Below, one piece after another: positions 6,011 to 11,620 of a stretch of 11,620 nucleotides of DNA (within the stretch, counting starts at the first letter, position 1; each line of letters begins with the position of its first letter). Location: assembly GCA_041584475.1 (NCBI GenBank), contig JBFHDX010000114.1, positions 1-11,620 on the forward strand. The letters run 5' to 3'. A model generated the notes under the pieces. It was not told where the DNA came from. It did not search any database and saw nothing but the letters and a program-made list of their open reading frames with translations. Both the position numbers and the translations under genes were made by a program. Source of the stretch: JBFHDX01 sp041584475 (GTDB taxonomy: Bacteria > Pseudomonadota > Alphaproteobacteria > UBA8366 > JADFVY01).

Positions 6011-6505
6011 TCAGCAGCGCCGCAGTCGCGGCGCGCCCCCGGACGTGACCTGTGCGCCGAAAACCAGCCGTTCGACGTTCGCCCAGTACGCCGCCGCCTC
6101 GCACATTGGACAGGGGCGCGCGGTCGAGTACATGACGCAGCCGTCGAGGTTGCGGGTTCCGAGCCGCCGCGCCGCATCGCGGATCGCCTCCATCTCGGCG
6201 TGCGCGGTCGGGTCGCCGTCGACGACGACGCGGCTCGGCGCCTCGCCGACGATCCGGCCGTCGCGGACGATGACGGCGCCGTAGGGCTGGTCGCCCGACG
6301 CCGCGGCGTCGGCCCGCATTCGGACCGCCCGGGCCATGAATTCGGCAGCCCGAGGGTCGTCGAAATGGGACGCGCCGCGGATCGTGCGCGGCACGCCGAG
6401 CAATGCCGGCAAGGCGGCGGACAGGCCGGCTACGCGCAGGAGCCCGGTCAGCGCCGTGCGCCGCGACCGCGCGTGCTCGGCCGCTCGCGGTAGATCCCCA
6501 GCCAT
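6011..6505 (-). CDS. Exported cytidine deaminase-fold nucleoside/base deaminase
   Basis: A 164-residue zinc deaminase of the family that includes guanine deaminase and tRNA adenosine deaminase. The HAEM motif (102-105) supplies a zinc His and the proton-shuttling Glu104. PCPMC (131-135) supplies the two zinc Cys. The reaction would be hydrolytic deamination of a purine or pyrimidine base or nucleoside. Unusually, the N-terminus reads SRRTALTGLL (14-23) followed by VAGLSAALPALLGV, which matches a twin-arginine export signal. Folded metalloproteins commonly use that route, so a periplasmic enzyme is inferred. The ATG is preceded by GGGGGAGAG, a strong ribosome site, so the extension is probably translated. 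The C-terminus is short and ends soon after the last core strand. It follows ligJ by 107 bases on the same strand. The substrate is unknown. Confidence 0.82.
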   Translation of the reverse strand: MAGDLPRAAEHARSRRTALTGLLRVAGLSAALPALLGVPRTIRGASHFDDPRAAEFMARAVRMRADAAASGDQPYGAVIVRDGRIVGEAPSRVVVDGDPTAHAEMEAIRDAARRLGTRNLDGCVMYSTARPCPMCEAAAYWANVERLVFGAQVTSGGAPRLRRC

Positions 6506-6550
6506 ATTCTCTCCCCCGTCGCCTGTTTCGATCGATGCAAGCAGGCTAGC

Positions 6551-6570
6551 ACGACGCCGGCGCCCGTCGT
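6551..6570 (-). terminator. Hairpin after ligJ, doubtful terminator
   Basis: ACGACG (6551-6556) pairs with CGTCGT (6565-6570) around an 8-nt GC-rich loop, 43 bases past the ligJ stop. No T run follows on the minus strand. It may slow transcription between ligJ and the deaminase gene, but it is not a convincing terminator. Confidence 0.2.
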
Positions 6571-6612
6571 GATCAAGAACCGGCGCCGCGCGGGAGCGTC
6601 AACGCCCCGCGA

Positions 6613-7635
6613 TCAGTGCCCGCGCGCCCTGAGCGCCCGGTCGAGCCGGGGAAAGACGCGGCGGGCGTTGCGCTCGAAGACCTTGCGCCGGTCCTCCTCG
6701 GAGATGTCGAGCGCATCGATGTAACGCTTGGTGTGGTCGAAATGGTGGCCGGTCTCGGGATCGATCCCCTTGACGGCGCCGAACATCTCCGATGCGAACA
6801 GGATGTTGTCGATATCGATGACGCGGAACAGCAGGTCGATGCCCGGCTGGTGGTAGACGCAGGTATCGAAGAAGACGTTCTTCATCACGTGGCCGCTGAG
6901 CGCCGGCTGCCCCAGCATGTCGGCCAGGCCGCGGTAGCGCCCCCAGTGATAGGGCACGGCGCCGCCGCCATGCGGGATGATCAGCCTGAGCTGCGGGAAG
7001 TCGCCGAACAGGTCGCCCTGGACGAACTGCATGAAGGCGGTGGTGTCCGCGTTGATGTAATGCGCGCCGGTGTGGTGGAAATTCGGGTTGCACGAGCCCG
7101 ACACGTGGATCATCGCCGGCACTTCGAGCTCCACCAGCTTCTCGTAGAACGGGTACCATTCGCGGTCGGTCAGCGGGCGCGTCCGCCAGTTTCCGCCCGA
7201 CGGATCGGGGTTCAGGTTGCAGCCGACGAAGCCGAGCTCCTCGACGCAGCGCGTCAGCTCATCGATGCAGTTGGCGACGGGCACGCCGGGCGATTGCGGC
7301 AGCTGACAGACGCCGGCGAAGTGGTCGGGGAACAGCTGCACGACGCGGTGGATCATGTCGTTGCAGACCCGCGACCAGGCCTTCGACATCGCCTCGTCGC
7401 CGATATGGTGCGCCATGCCCACCGCCCGCGGCGAGAACAGCGTCAGGTCGGCGCCGCGCTCGCGCATCGCGCGCAGCTGGTTGGTCTCGATGCTCTCGCG
7501 GATCTCGTCGTCGCTGATGCCGGGCGGCCCCGGCTCCGGCGCGGCCGGCTCGTCGAGACGGGCGAGCTGGGCGTCGCGGAAGGCCTGCAGCCCCGGCGGC
7601 GCCGTCGTGTAGTGGCCGTGGCAGTCGATGATCAT
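6613..7635 (-). CDS. ligJ: 4-oxalomesaconate hydratase
   Basis: A 340-residue amidohydrolase-superfamily enzyme that adds water to 4-oxalomesaconate to give 4-carboxy-4-hydroxy-2-oxoadipate (CHA), the penultimate step of the protocatechuate 4,5-cleavage pathway, also used for gallate. The start MIIDCHGHYTTAP is the LigJ hallmark. The expected zinc ligands are all visible: His6 and His8 of HxH, His177 in MIHVSG, and Glu283 in FASEMFG. His222 in PHGGG is a further candidate active-site residue. Length matches the family. This is the amidohydrolase type, not the unrelated GalB hydratase. The ATG comes 3 bases after the ligK stop, and the ribosome site is weak, so translation is probably coupled to ligK. 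The adjoining ligK, which consumes its product, makes the assignment firm. Confidence 0.92.
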   Translation of the reverse strand: MIIDCHGHYTTAPPGLQAFRDAQLARLDEPAAPEPGPPGISDDEIRESIETNQLRAMRERGADLTLFSPRAVGMAHHIGDEAMSKAWSRVCNDMIHRVVQLFPDHFAGVCQLPQSPGVPVANCIDELTRCVEELGFVGCNLNPDPSGGNWRTRPLTDREWYPFYEKLVELEVPAMIHVSGSCNPNFHHTGAHYINADTTAFMQFVQGDLFGDFPQLRLIIPHGGGAVPYHWGRYRGLADMLGQPALSGHVMKNVFFDTCVYHQPGIDLLFRVIDIDNILFASEMFGAVKGIDPETGHHFDHTKRYIDALDISEEDRRKVFERNARRVFPRLDRALRARGH

Positions 7636-7638
7636 CGC

Positions 7639-8328
7639 TCAGTCGTCCGCGTCCTGCTCGACGTATCTGAGGCCCTTCGCGGCCAGCGGCCCGCGCATGT
7701 CGTTCACGTCCAGGCCAAGCTCGCCGGCCCGGTAGCGCTCGCGCACCGCCGCCTCGCGCTCGTCGCGGGCCGTCGATTTCGCGAGCACGTTGGCGGCCTC
7801 GCGTCGCGCAATGACGACCACGCCGTCATCGTCGGCGACGATCACGTCGCCCGGGTGGACGACCTGGCCGGCGCAGACGACGGGGAGATTGACGCTGCCC
7901 AGCGTCTCCTTGACCGTGCCCTGCGCCGAGACGCATTTCGACCACACCGGAAAGCCCATCTCGGTGAGGTCGCGGACATCGCGGCAGCCGGCATCGAGGA
8001 CGACGCCGACGACGCCGCGCGCCCGCAGCGACGTCGCCAGCAGGTCGCCGAAATAGCCGGCGTCCGAGTAGGAGGTCGGCGCGACGACCATGACATCGCC
8101 CGCGCGGCACTGCTCGATGGCGACATGAACCATCCAGTTGTCGCAGGGCGGCACGCTGACCGTGACCGCCGGCCCCGCGACACGGGCGCCCCGGAAGATC
8201 GGCGTCATGTAAGGCGCCATGAGCCCCTTGCGCCCCTGCGCCTCGTGGATCGTCGCGACGCCGTAGGCCGCGAACGCGTCGACCACCGCCTTATCGGGGC
8301 GGCGGATATCGGTGACGACAACGCCCAT
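7639..8328 (-). CDS. ligK: 4-carboxy-4-hydroxy-2-oxoadipate aldolase / oxaloacetate decarboxylase
   Basis: A 229-residue cytoplasmic RraA-fold aldolase. It splits CHA into pyruvate and oxaloacetate, feeding the TCA cycle, and commonly also decarboxylates oxaloacetate. The family pattern is clear: AAYGVATIHEAQGRKGLM near the N-terminus, VPPCDNWMVHVAIEQ (59-73), GYFGDLLATSLRARG (91-105) and the metal/substrate pair Arg116-Asp117 in VVLDAGCRDVRDL. Lengths near 230 are usual for LigK/GalC. RraA itself, the RNase E inhibitor, is shorter and sits in other contexts. The ATG at 8328 follows an AGGAGG-type ribosome site. It is the second gene of the dehydrogenase-ligK-ligJ unit, 45 bases after the dehydrogenase stop and 3 bases before ligJ. 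Confidence 0.9.
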   Translation of the reverse strand: MGVVVTDIRRPDKAVVDAFAAYGVATIHEAQGRKGLMAPYMTPIFRGARVAGPAVTVSVPPCDNWMVHVAIEQCRAGDVMVVAPTSYSDAGYFGDLLATSLRARGVVGVVLDAGCRDVRDLTEMGFPVWSKCVSAQGTVKETLGSVNLPVVCAGQVVHPGDVIVADDDGVVVIARREAANVLAKSTARDEREAAVRERYRAGELGLDVNDMRGPLAAKGLRYVEQDADD

Positions 8329-8373
8329 CGCGCTCCTCCTGTCATGGCCGGGCCAGGGAGGCCGGCCCCTGCT

Positions 8374-9483
8374 TCATTCCCAGGGCAATAGCGAGACGTG
8401 GATGACGCCCGCTTCGCCCTCGCCGCCGACCGAACGGATGCCGATGTCCCCGTCCTTCAGCCCGAAGCTGTGCGTGGTCACGAGGTCGAGCGGGAAACGC
8501 CGCGAGGCGAGCTGCTCGAGGACCAGCTCGCAGGCCCGATAGCTGTGGCCGCGCGCGCTCTTGATGGTGATGTACTTGACCGTGACCTTGCCGACCGGGA
8601 AGTCCGGGAACTCCGGCACCTCGCCCTGGATGAGCAGCGTCCCGCCCTTGCGTTTCAGCGCCTCGACGCCGAGCAGGAACGGCGCCGTGCCGGCACCCGC
8701 CGTACAGTCGAGCGCAACGTCGACACCGCGTCCAGCGGTGATCTCGGCGATGCGGCCGAGCGGGTCCTCGCGCTCGACGTCGATCACGTGATCGGCGCCC
8801 AGCTTCTTCGCGACCTCGAGCCGCGCCGCGTCTTTCGAGGTGCCGGTGACGATGATCAGCGAGGCGCCCGCCTGCTTGCACGCGACCGTCTGCGACAGAC
8901 CCTGCTGCCCCGGCCCCTGGATGAGCACCGAGGAATTGTAGCCGACGGAACAGTCGAACAGCGCCCATTCGATGCCGTTGGCCATCGGCGTGACGATGCC
9001 GGCGAGCTCCGCCGAGACGCCGGCCGGCACCTTGTGCACGACCGCGTTCCACGGCAGGTACATGTACTGGGCGAAGCCGCCCCAGAGATGGGGCGCAACC
9101 TCCGCCGAGGTGTAGCCGTAGCGGATCGCGTCGGGGTTGAAGCGCCAGTCGGTCGCCGCGCAGTGCCGGTACTCGCCGAGATGGCACCATTCGCACTTGA
9201 AGCAGGGCAGGTAGTGCTCGACGAAGACGAGGTCGCCCTCCTGCACGCCCTTGCGCTCGGTGAATTTACGCCCGGCCTTCGCGATCGTGCCGATGTTCTC
9301 GTGGCCCATGATCACCGGGCTCGCCGACTGCGGCTTGGCGTACATCTTGACGTCGGTGCCGCAGATGCCGGCGACGTCGACCCGCATCAGGGCGCCGTCC
9401 TCCGGCACGTCGGGCATCGGATATTCGCGTAACCCGGTCTTGCGCGGGCCGGTGCGAACCGCCGCGAGCACATGTTCGGCCAA
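8374..9483 (-). CDS. Zinc-dependent alcohol dehydrogenase (MDR family)
   Basis: A 369-residue medium-chain dehydrogenase. The catalytic zinc site is Cys41 (AGICGTDVKMY) with His61-Glu62 of GHENIG. The structural zinc site is the four cysteines 94, 97, 100 and 108 (CFKCEWCHLGEYRHC). The Rossmann loop GPGQQG (190-195) binds NAD(P). Start choice: TTG 9483 has GGAGG just upstream and begins exactly where similarity to the family begins. The same frame stays open for 430 more codons, but those lie antisense to the decarboxylase gene. As first gene of a unit with ligK and ligJ it probably works in aromatic-acid breakdown, possibly oxidising an alcohol or dihydrodiol intermediate or a hemiacetal. 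The canonical LigC is of a different (Gfo/Idh/MocA) family, so the substrate is open. Confidence 0.88.
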   Translation of the reverse strand: MAEHVLAAVRTGPRKTGLREYPMPDVPEDGALMRVDVAGICGTDVKMYAKPQSASPVIMGHENIGTIAKAGRKFTERKGVQEGDLVFVEHYLPCFKCEWCHLGEYRHCAATDWRFNPDAIRYGYTSAEVAPHLWGGFAQYMYLPWNAVVHKVPAGVSAELAGIVTPMANGIEWALFDCSVGYNSSVLIQGPGQQGLSQTVACKQAGASLIIVTGTSKDAARLEVAKKLGADHVIDVEREDPLGRIAEITAGRGVDVALDCTAGAGTAPFLLGVEALKRKGGTLLIQGEVPEFPDFPVGKVTVKYITIKSARGHSYRACELVLEQLASRRFPLDLVTTHSFGLKDGDIGIRSVGGEGEAGVIHVSLLPWE

Positions 9484-9765
9484 GGCGCTCCCTCCTCTTT
9501 CTCGCGTTGAGCGATAGCAAGCCGCCCGACTGCATTCAAGAACATCGTTCCGCATCGAAGAACGCCAAGCGCGCTCGCCGGGTGATCGCGGTGACCGCTC
9601 GCTGTCCTTTTGCCCACGGCCCGCGATGCGATGCGCCGCGCCGCGCGAGAATTGTCTTGTACGCGCTGCCATGCGCTTGCCGCTCGACAGGCGACCGGCC
9701 GGATCCCTAAGTTGCGTGATCGTCATGCAGAATATCGCCGGCAACGACGCAGCGGGAGGCGCCGG
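9484..9765. promoter_or_regulatory. Divergent control region for both catabolic units
   Basis: For the dehydrogenase unit, TTGAAT (9539-9534) and TATCGC (9516-9511) on the minus strand are spaced by 17 bp, giving a start near 9504 and a roughly 20-nt leader with the ribosome site. A GAAC-ATC-GTTC dyad (9540-9550) directly abuts the -35 box. A second dyad, GCGGT-G-ACCGC, is at 9588-9598. For the plus-strand gene, TTGCGT (9712-9717) and TATCGC (9733-9738) are only 15 bp apart, so that promoter is weak. No regulator gene adjoins. Confidence 0.4.
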
Positions 9766-10710
9766 GTGGCCAGGCCCAGCTTCAGGACGGTGACGCGCAC
9801 CCAGGGCAACAATCGCGCCCTCAAGGACGGCACGGTGCGTCCGCGGGCTTTCGATTTCGCGTTCGAGGACGTCCCGGTCCTCGTGCACGCGTTCCGGCGC
9901 ATGGTGCGCGAGCTGGCCTACGACATCTGCGAGATGGCGCTCACGACCTATGTCTGCGCGCGCGAGCACGGGGTGCGCTTCTCGGCGCTGCCGGTCTTCC
10001 TCGTGCGCGCCTTCCACCACGGCGCCATCCTCTGCAACACGAAGGTCGGCCTCGCCGGCCCGAAGGATCTCGAAGGCCGGCGCGTCGGCGTCAATCGCGG
10101 CTACACCGTCACCACCGGCGTGTGGGCGCGGAGCGTGCTGCAGGACGAGTACGGCGTCGACCTCAGCCGCGTCACCTGGGTGCTGTCGGGCGACGAGCAC
10201 GTCGCCGACTACCGGCCGCCGGCCAACGTGGTGCCGGTCGAGCACGGTCGCAAGATCGAGGACATGCTGGTGTCGGGGGAACTGGCCGCGGCGATCGGCG
10301 TGCAGGTCGACCACCCGGACGTGCGGCCGCTGATCCCCGACGCGCTCGAAGCCGGGCTGCGCGCGCTGCAGACGCGCGGGCTTTACCCGATCAACCATCT
10401 GATGGTGATCCGCGACGAGGTGCTGGCGGCGAACCCCGGCCTGGCGGTCGACGTCTTCGAGACGTTCGCGGAATCCAAGCAGCTCTACGTCGAGCGCCTC
10501 AAGGCGGGCGCGATCGAGGCGCCGACGCCGGTCGACGAGGTGCACCGGCGGGTGATGGCGATCGCCGGCGACCCCCTGCCCTACGGCGTCGAGCCGAACC
10601 GCCGCGTCCTCGAGATGCTGATCGAGCACGCGACGACGCAGAGGATCATCACCCGGCCGGTCGCCGTCGACGCGCTGTTCGCGCCGGCGACCCTCGGGCT
10701 CGAGGGATAG
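9766..10710 (+). CDS. 4,5-dihydroxyphthalate decarboxylase-like protein
   Basis: A 314-residue protein of the group annotated as 4,5-dihydroxyphthalate decarboxylase (Pht5 type), which shares the fold of periplasmic substrate-binding proteins. Typical segments are NNRALKDGTV (15-24), FRRMVRELAYDICEMALTTY (43-62), LPVFLVRAFHHGAI (75-88), the hinge GPKDLEGRRVGV (98-109), WARSVLQDEYGVDL (120-133) and GLYPINHLMVIRD (205-217). There is no signal peptide or lipobox, so it is a cytoplasmic enzyme rather than a transporter part. It would convert 4,5-dihydroxyphthalate to protocatechuate and CO2. The GTG at 9766 has GGGAGG 6 bases upstream. An in-frame start at 9610 lacks such a site and adds Arg-rich sequence. 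It diverges from the dehydrogenase-ligK-ligJ genes, whose enzymes finish protocatechuate breakdown. Related decarboxylases on other aromatic diacids cannot be excluded. Confidence 0.82.
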   Translation: MARPSFRTVTRTQGNNRALKDGTVRPRAFDFAFEDVPVLVHAFRRMVRELAYDICEMALTTYVCAREHGVRFSALPVFLVRAFHHGAILCNTKVGLAGPKDLEGRRVGVNRGYTVTTGVWARSVLQDEYGVDLSRVTWVLSGDEHVADYRPPANVVPVEHGRKIEDMLVSGELAAAIGVQVDHPDVRPLIPDALEAGLRALQTRGLYPINHLMVIRDEVLAANPGLAVDVFETFAESKQLYVERLKAGAIEAPTPVDEVHRRVMAIAGDPLPYGVEPNRRVLEMLIEHATTQRIITRPVAVDALFAPATLGLEG

Positions 10711-10903
10711 AGGGTGCGGCGCAGGTGCGGCGCGGGGAGCCGCCCGTAAGCGGCACGGGCAGCGGGCTATCATATCCTGGCGCAGGGCGTTCGATAAGCA
10801 GCGACAACCGGATGCGGCGCGACGGCGACTCGCCCGCGACGACGGACCCGCGGGGAATCAGCGATTTCGTGGCATTCCTCGCTTCCGCGACGCGCGGCGC
10901 CCG
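10711..10903. other. Intergenic region between convergent genes
   Basis: It holds a direct repeat of GGTGCGGCGC (10713-10722 and 10724-10733) right after the decarboxylase stop, and a 5-bp hairpin GCCGC/GCGGC (10739-10754). No T run follows, so no clear terminator is seen for either convergent gene. No supported gene lies here. Confidence 0.4.
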
Positions 10904-11620
10904 TCACTTGGTATTGATGATCGGCGGATTGTCGCAGCGGCCCAGACAGTAGAACGGAGGCTTCTTCAGTTCGTCGATGTCCAGCGGGATGGGCGGATGG
11001 TTTGGGTCGTCCCACGTATACTCCACGAACAGAAGATCGATGCAGCTGTCTGCGTCGACCCTGTAGACCCCCTGGTATTTCTTCAGATCCCCACCCCCTG
11101 TTTTCGGGATCGCTTCCCAGACGGTCGGGTCGTCCCATCTGGCCGGGTCGAAATTTCTTCCGCCGTAATACACCTTGTCGATGGTGATCTCCGTTCCCCG
11201 CGCGTAGAGCTTGTACTTGAAGCCGAGCAGGTTGACCCGCGTTATCATCGGGATCGAGAAGTCGAACGTGTCCGGGAACGGCTGCGCGCCGGATTGTTTT
11301 TCATGCACCGCGAAGCCGCCGTCGGCAACCGAGATCTCCCACTTGAAGGCCTCGCGCCTGACCTGCGCCGGTGGCGGCGTGGTCGGATTGCGCTTCGTCT
11401 TGACGGTCTCGATCATCGTGATGACGTGCAGCTTGCCGCCGCCGACCATCCAGTCCCCCGGCGAGGGCCGGTATTCGTAGTCGATGATCTTGCCGTGGGT
11501 CGTAGTCGTGACCCTCTCCTGTTTGTCGATGTTGCCCTGGCCAGGCTTCAACGCATCCCCGGCGGCATCCAGGAAGGAGTGGCCCAAATCCCCGCCGAGC
11601 CCCGAAAGGCCCCTGCCGCC
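10904..11620 (-). CDS. Unrecognised protein, probably 5'-truncated by the window
   Basis: At least 227 residues from a TTG at 11587. The frame stays open to the right edge with a Gly-rich stretch (GGRGLSGLGGD) before GHSFLDAAGDALKPGQGN, so the true start is probably outside. The sequence is hydrophilic, with no signal or membrane segment visible here. It has many Tyr/Trp/Pro loops (IIDYEYRPSPGDW, VYYGGRNFDPARWDDPTVW) and ends with CLGRCDNPPIINTK, where two Cys could form a disulfide. Composition differs from neighbours: 33 G+C of 60 at 11161-11220 against 46 of 60 at 10501-10560, which hints at transfer. Codon-scale continuity over 700 bases and normal amino-acid composition support a real gene. 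I recognise no family and assign no function. Confidence 0.65.
   Translation of the reverse strand, partial: GGRGLSGLGGDLGHSFLDAAGDALKPGQGNIDKQERVTTTTHGKIIDYEYRPSPGDWMVGGGKLHVITMIETVKTKRNPTTPPPAQVRREAFKWEISVADGGFAVHEKQSGAQPFPDTFDFSIPMITRVNLLGFKYKLYARGTEITIDKVYYGGRNFDPARWDDPTVWEAIPKTGGGDLKKYQGVYRVDADSCIDLLFVEYTWDDPNHPPIPLDIDELKKPPFYCLGRCDNPPIINTK

Noticed and set aside
5922..6104. N-terminal extension of the exported beta-rich protein.
   Set aside because: It is Arg- and Gly-rich, overlaps the deaminase gene and would bury the signal peptide. The ATG at 5921 fits a secreted protein.
6616..8391. A 591-codon open frame on the plus strand.
   Set aside because: It runs antisense to ligJ and ligK, both with family motifs and ribosome sites. 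The translation is Asp/Arg/Val-rich and shows no fold signature.
8398..9432. A 344-codon open frame on the plus strand.
   Set aside because: Antisense shadow of the zinc dehydrogenase, with no recognisable motif or ribosome site.
9610..9765. N-terminal extension of the decarboxylase-like protein.
   Set aside because: Arg-rich with no family similarity. The GTG at 9766 has an ideal GGGAGG 6 bases upstream and similarity begins there.
9484..10773. A 430-codon in-frame extension upstream of the dehydrogenase, which would give a 799-residue fusion.
   Set aside because: The extension is antisense to the decarboxylase gene and has no domain. The TTG at 9483 has GGAGG in front and starts where dehydrogenase similarity starts.

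Overview
The window is GC-rich bacterial DNA. A hand count gives 46 G+C of 60 at 10501-10560. Gene types and starts (LysR regulator, exported multihaem cytochrome c, KDG kinase, protocatechuate meta-cleavage enzymes, TTG and GTG starts with strong GGAGG-type ribosome sites) suggest a proteobacterium, probably Alpha- or Betaproteobacteria. The taxon is inferred, not shown. I see no tRNA, rRNA, insertion sequence or CRISPR array.

Layout. 117-1494 (+): a LysR-type regulator overlapping a small flavodoxin-fold protein. 1495-2301: about 800 bases without a credible gene, less GC-rich, holding a promoter-like site, two strong hairpins (one with a GAAA loop), three degenerate 25-bp tandem repeats, a cluster of DnaA-box-like sites, and the terminator of the next gene. 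2302-3525 (-): a secreted eight-haem cytochrome c behind an AT-rich 23-bp dyad. 3776-4711 (+): a PfkB-family kinase, most like 2-dehydro-3-deoxygluconokinase. 4765-6505 (-): a 67-residue two-helix membrane protein, an exported beta-rich protein, and a deaminase with a twin-arginine signal.

6613-10710 is the metabolic core. On the minus strand lie a zinc alcohol dehydrogenase, ligK (CHA aldolase) and ligJ (4-oxalomesaconate hydratase), in transcription order. Divergent from them on the plus strand is a 4,5-dihydroxyphthalate decarboxylase-like gene. Read together: phthalate-type diacid, 4,5-dihydroxyphthalate, protocatechuate, meta ring cleavage, 4-oxalomesaconate, CHA, then pyruvate plus oxaloacetate. 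Ring dioxygenases, LigAB, LigC and LigI are not in the window. The role of the dehydrogenase is open. The 282-bp region between the divergent units carries a plausible promoter and two short dyads.

10904-11620 (-): an unrecognised protein with visibly lower GC, open to the right edge and probably cut by it.

Nothing here is clearly a new defence or mobile system. The best leads are the non-coding region 1495-2236, the orphan octahaem cytochrome, the exported deaminase, and the dehydrogenase built into a phthalate/protocatechuate lower-pathway cluster.
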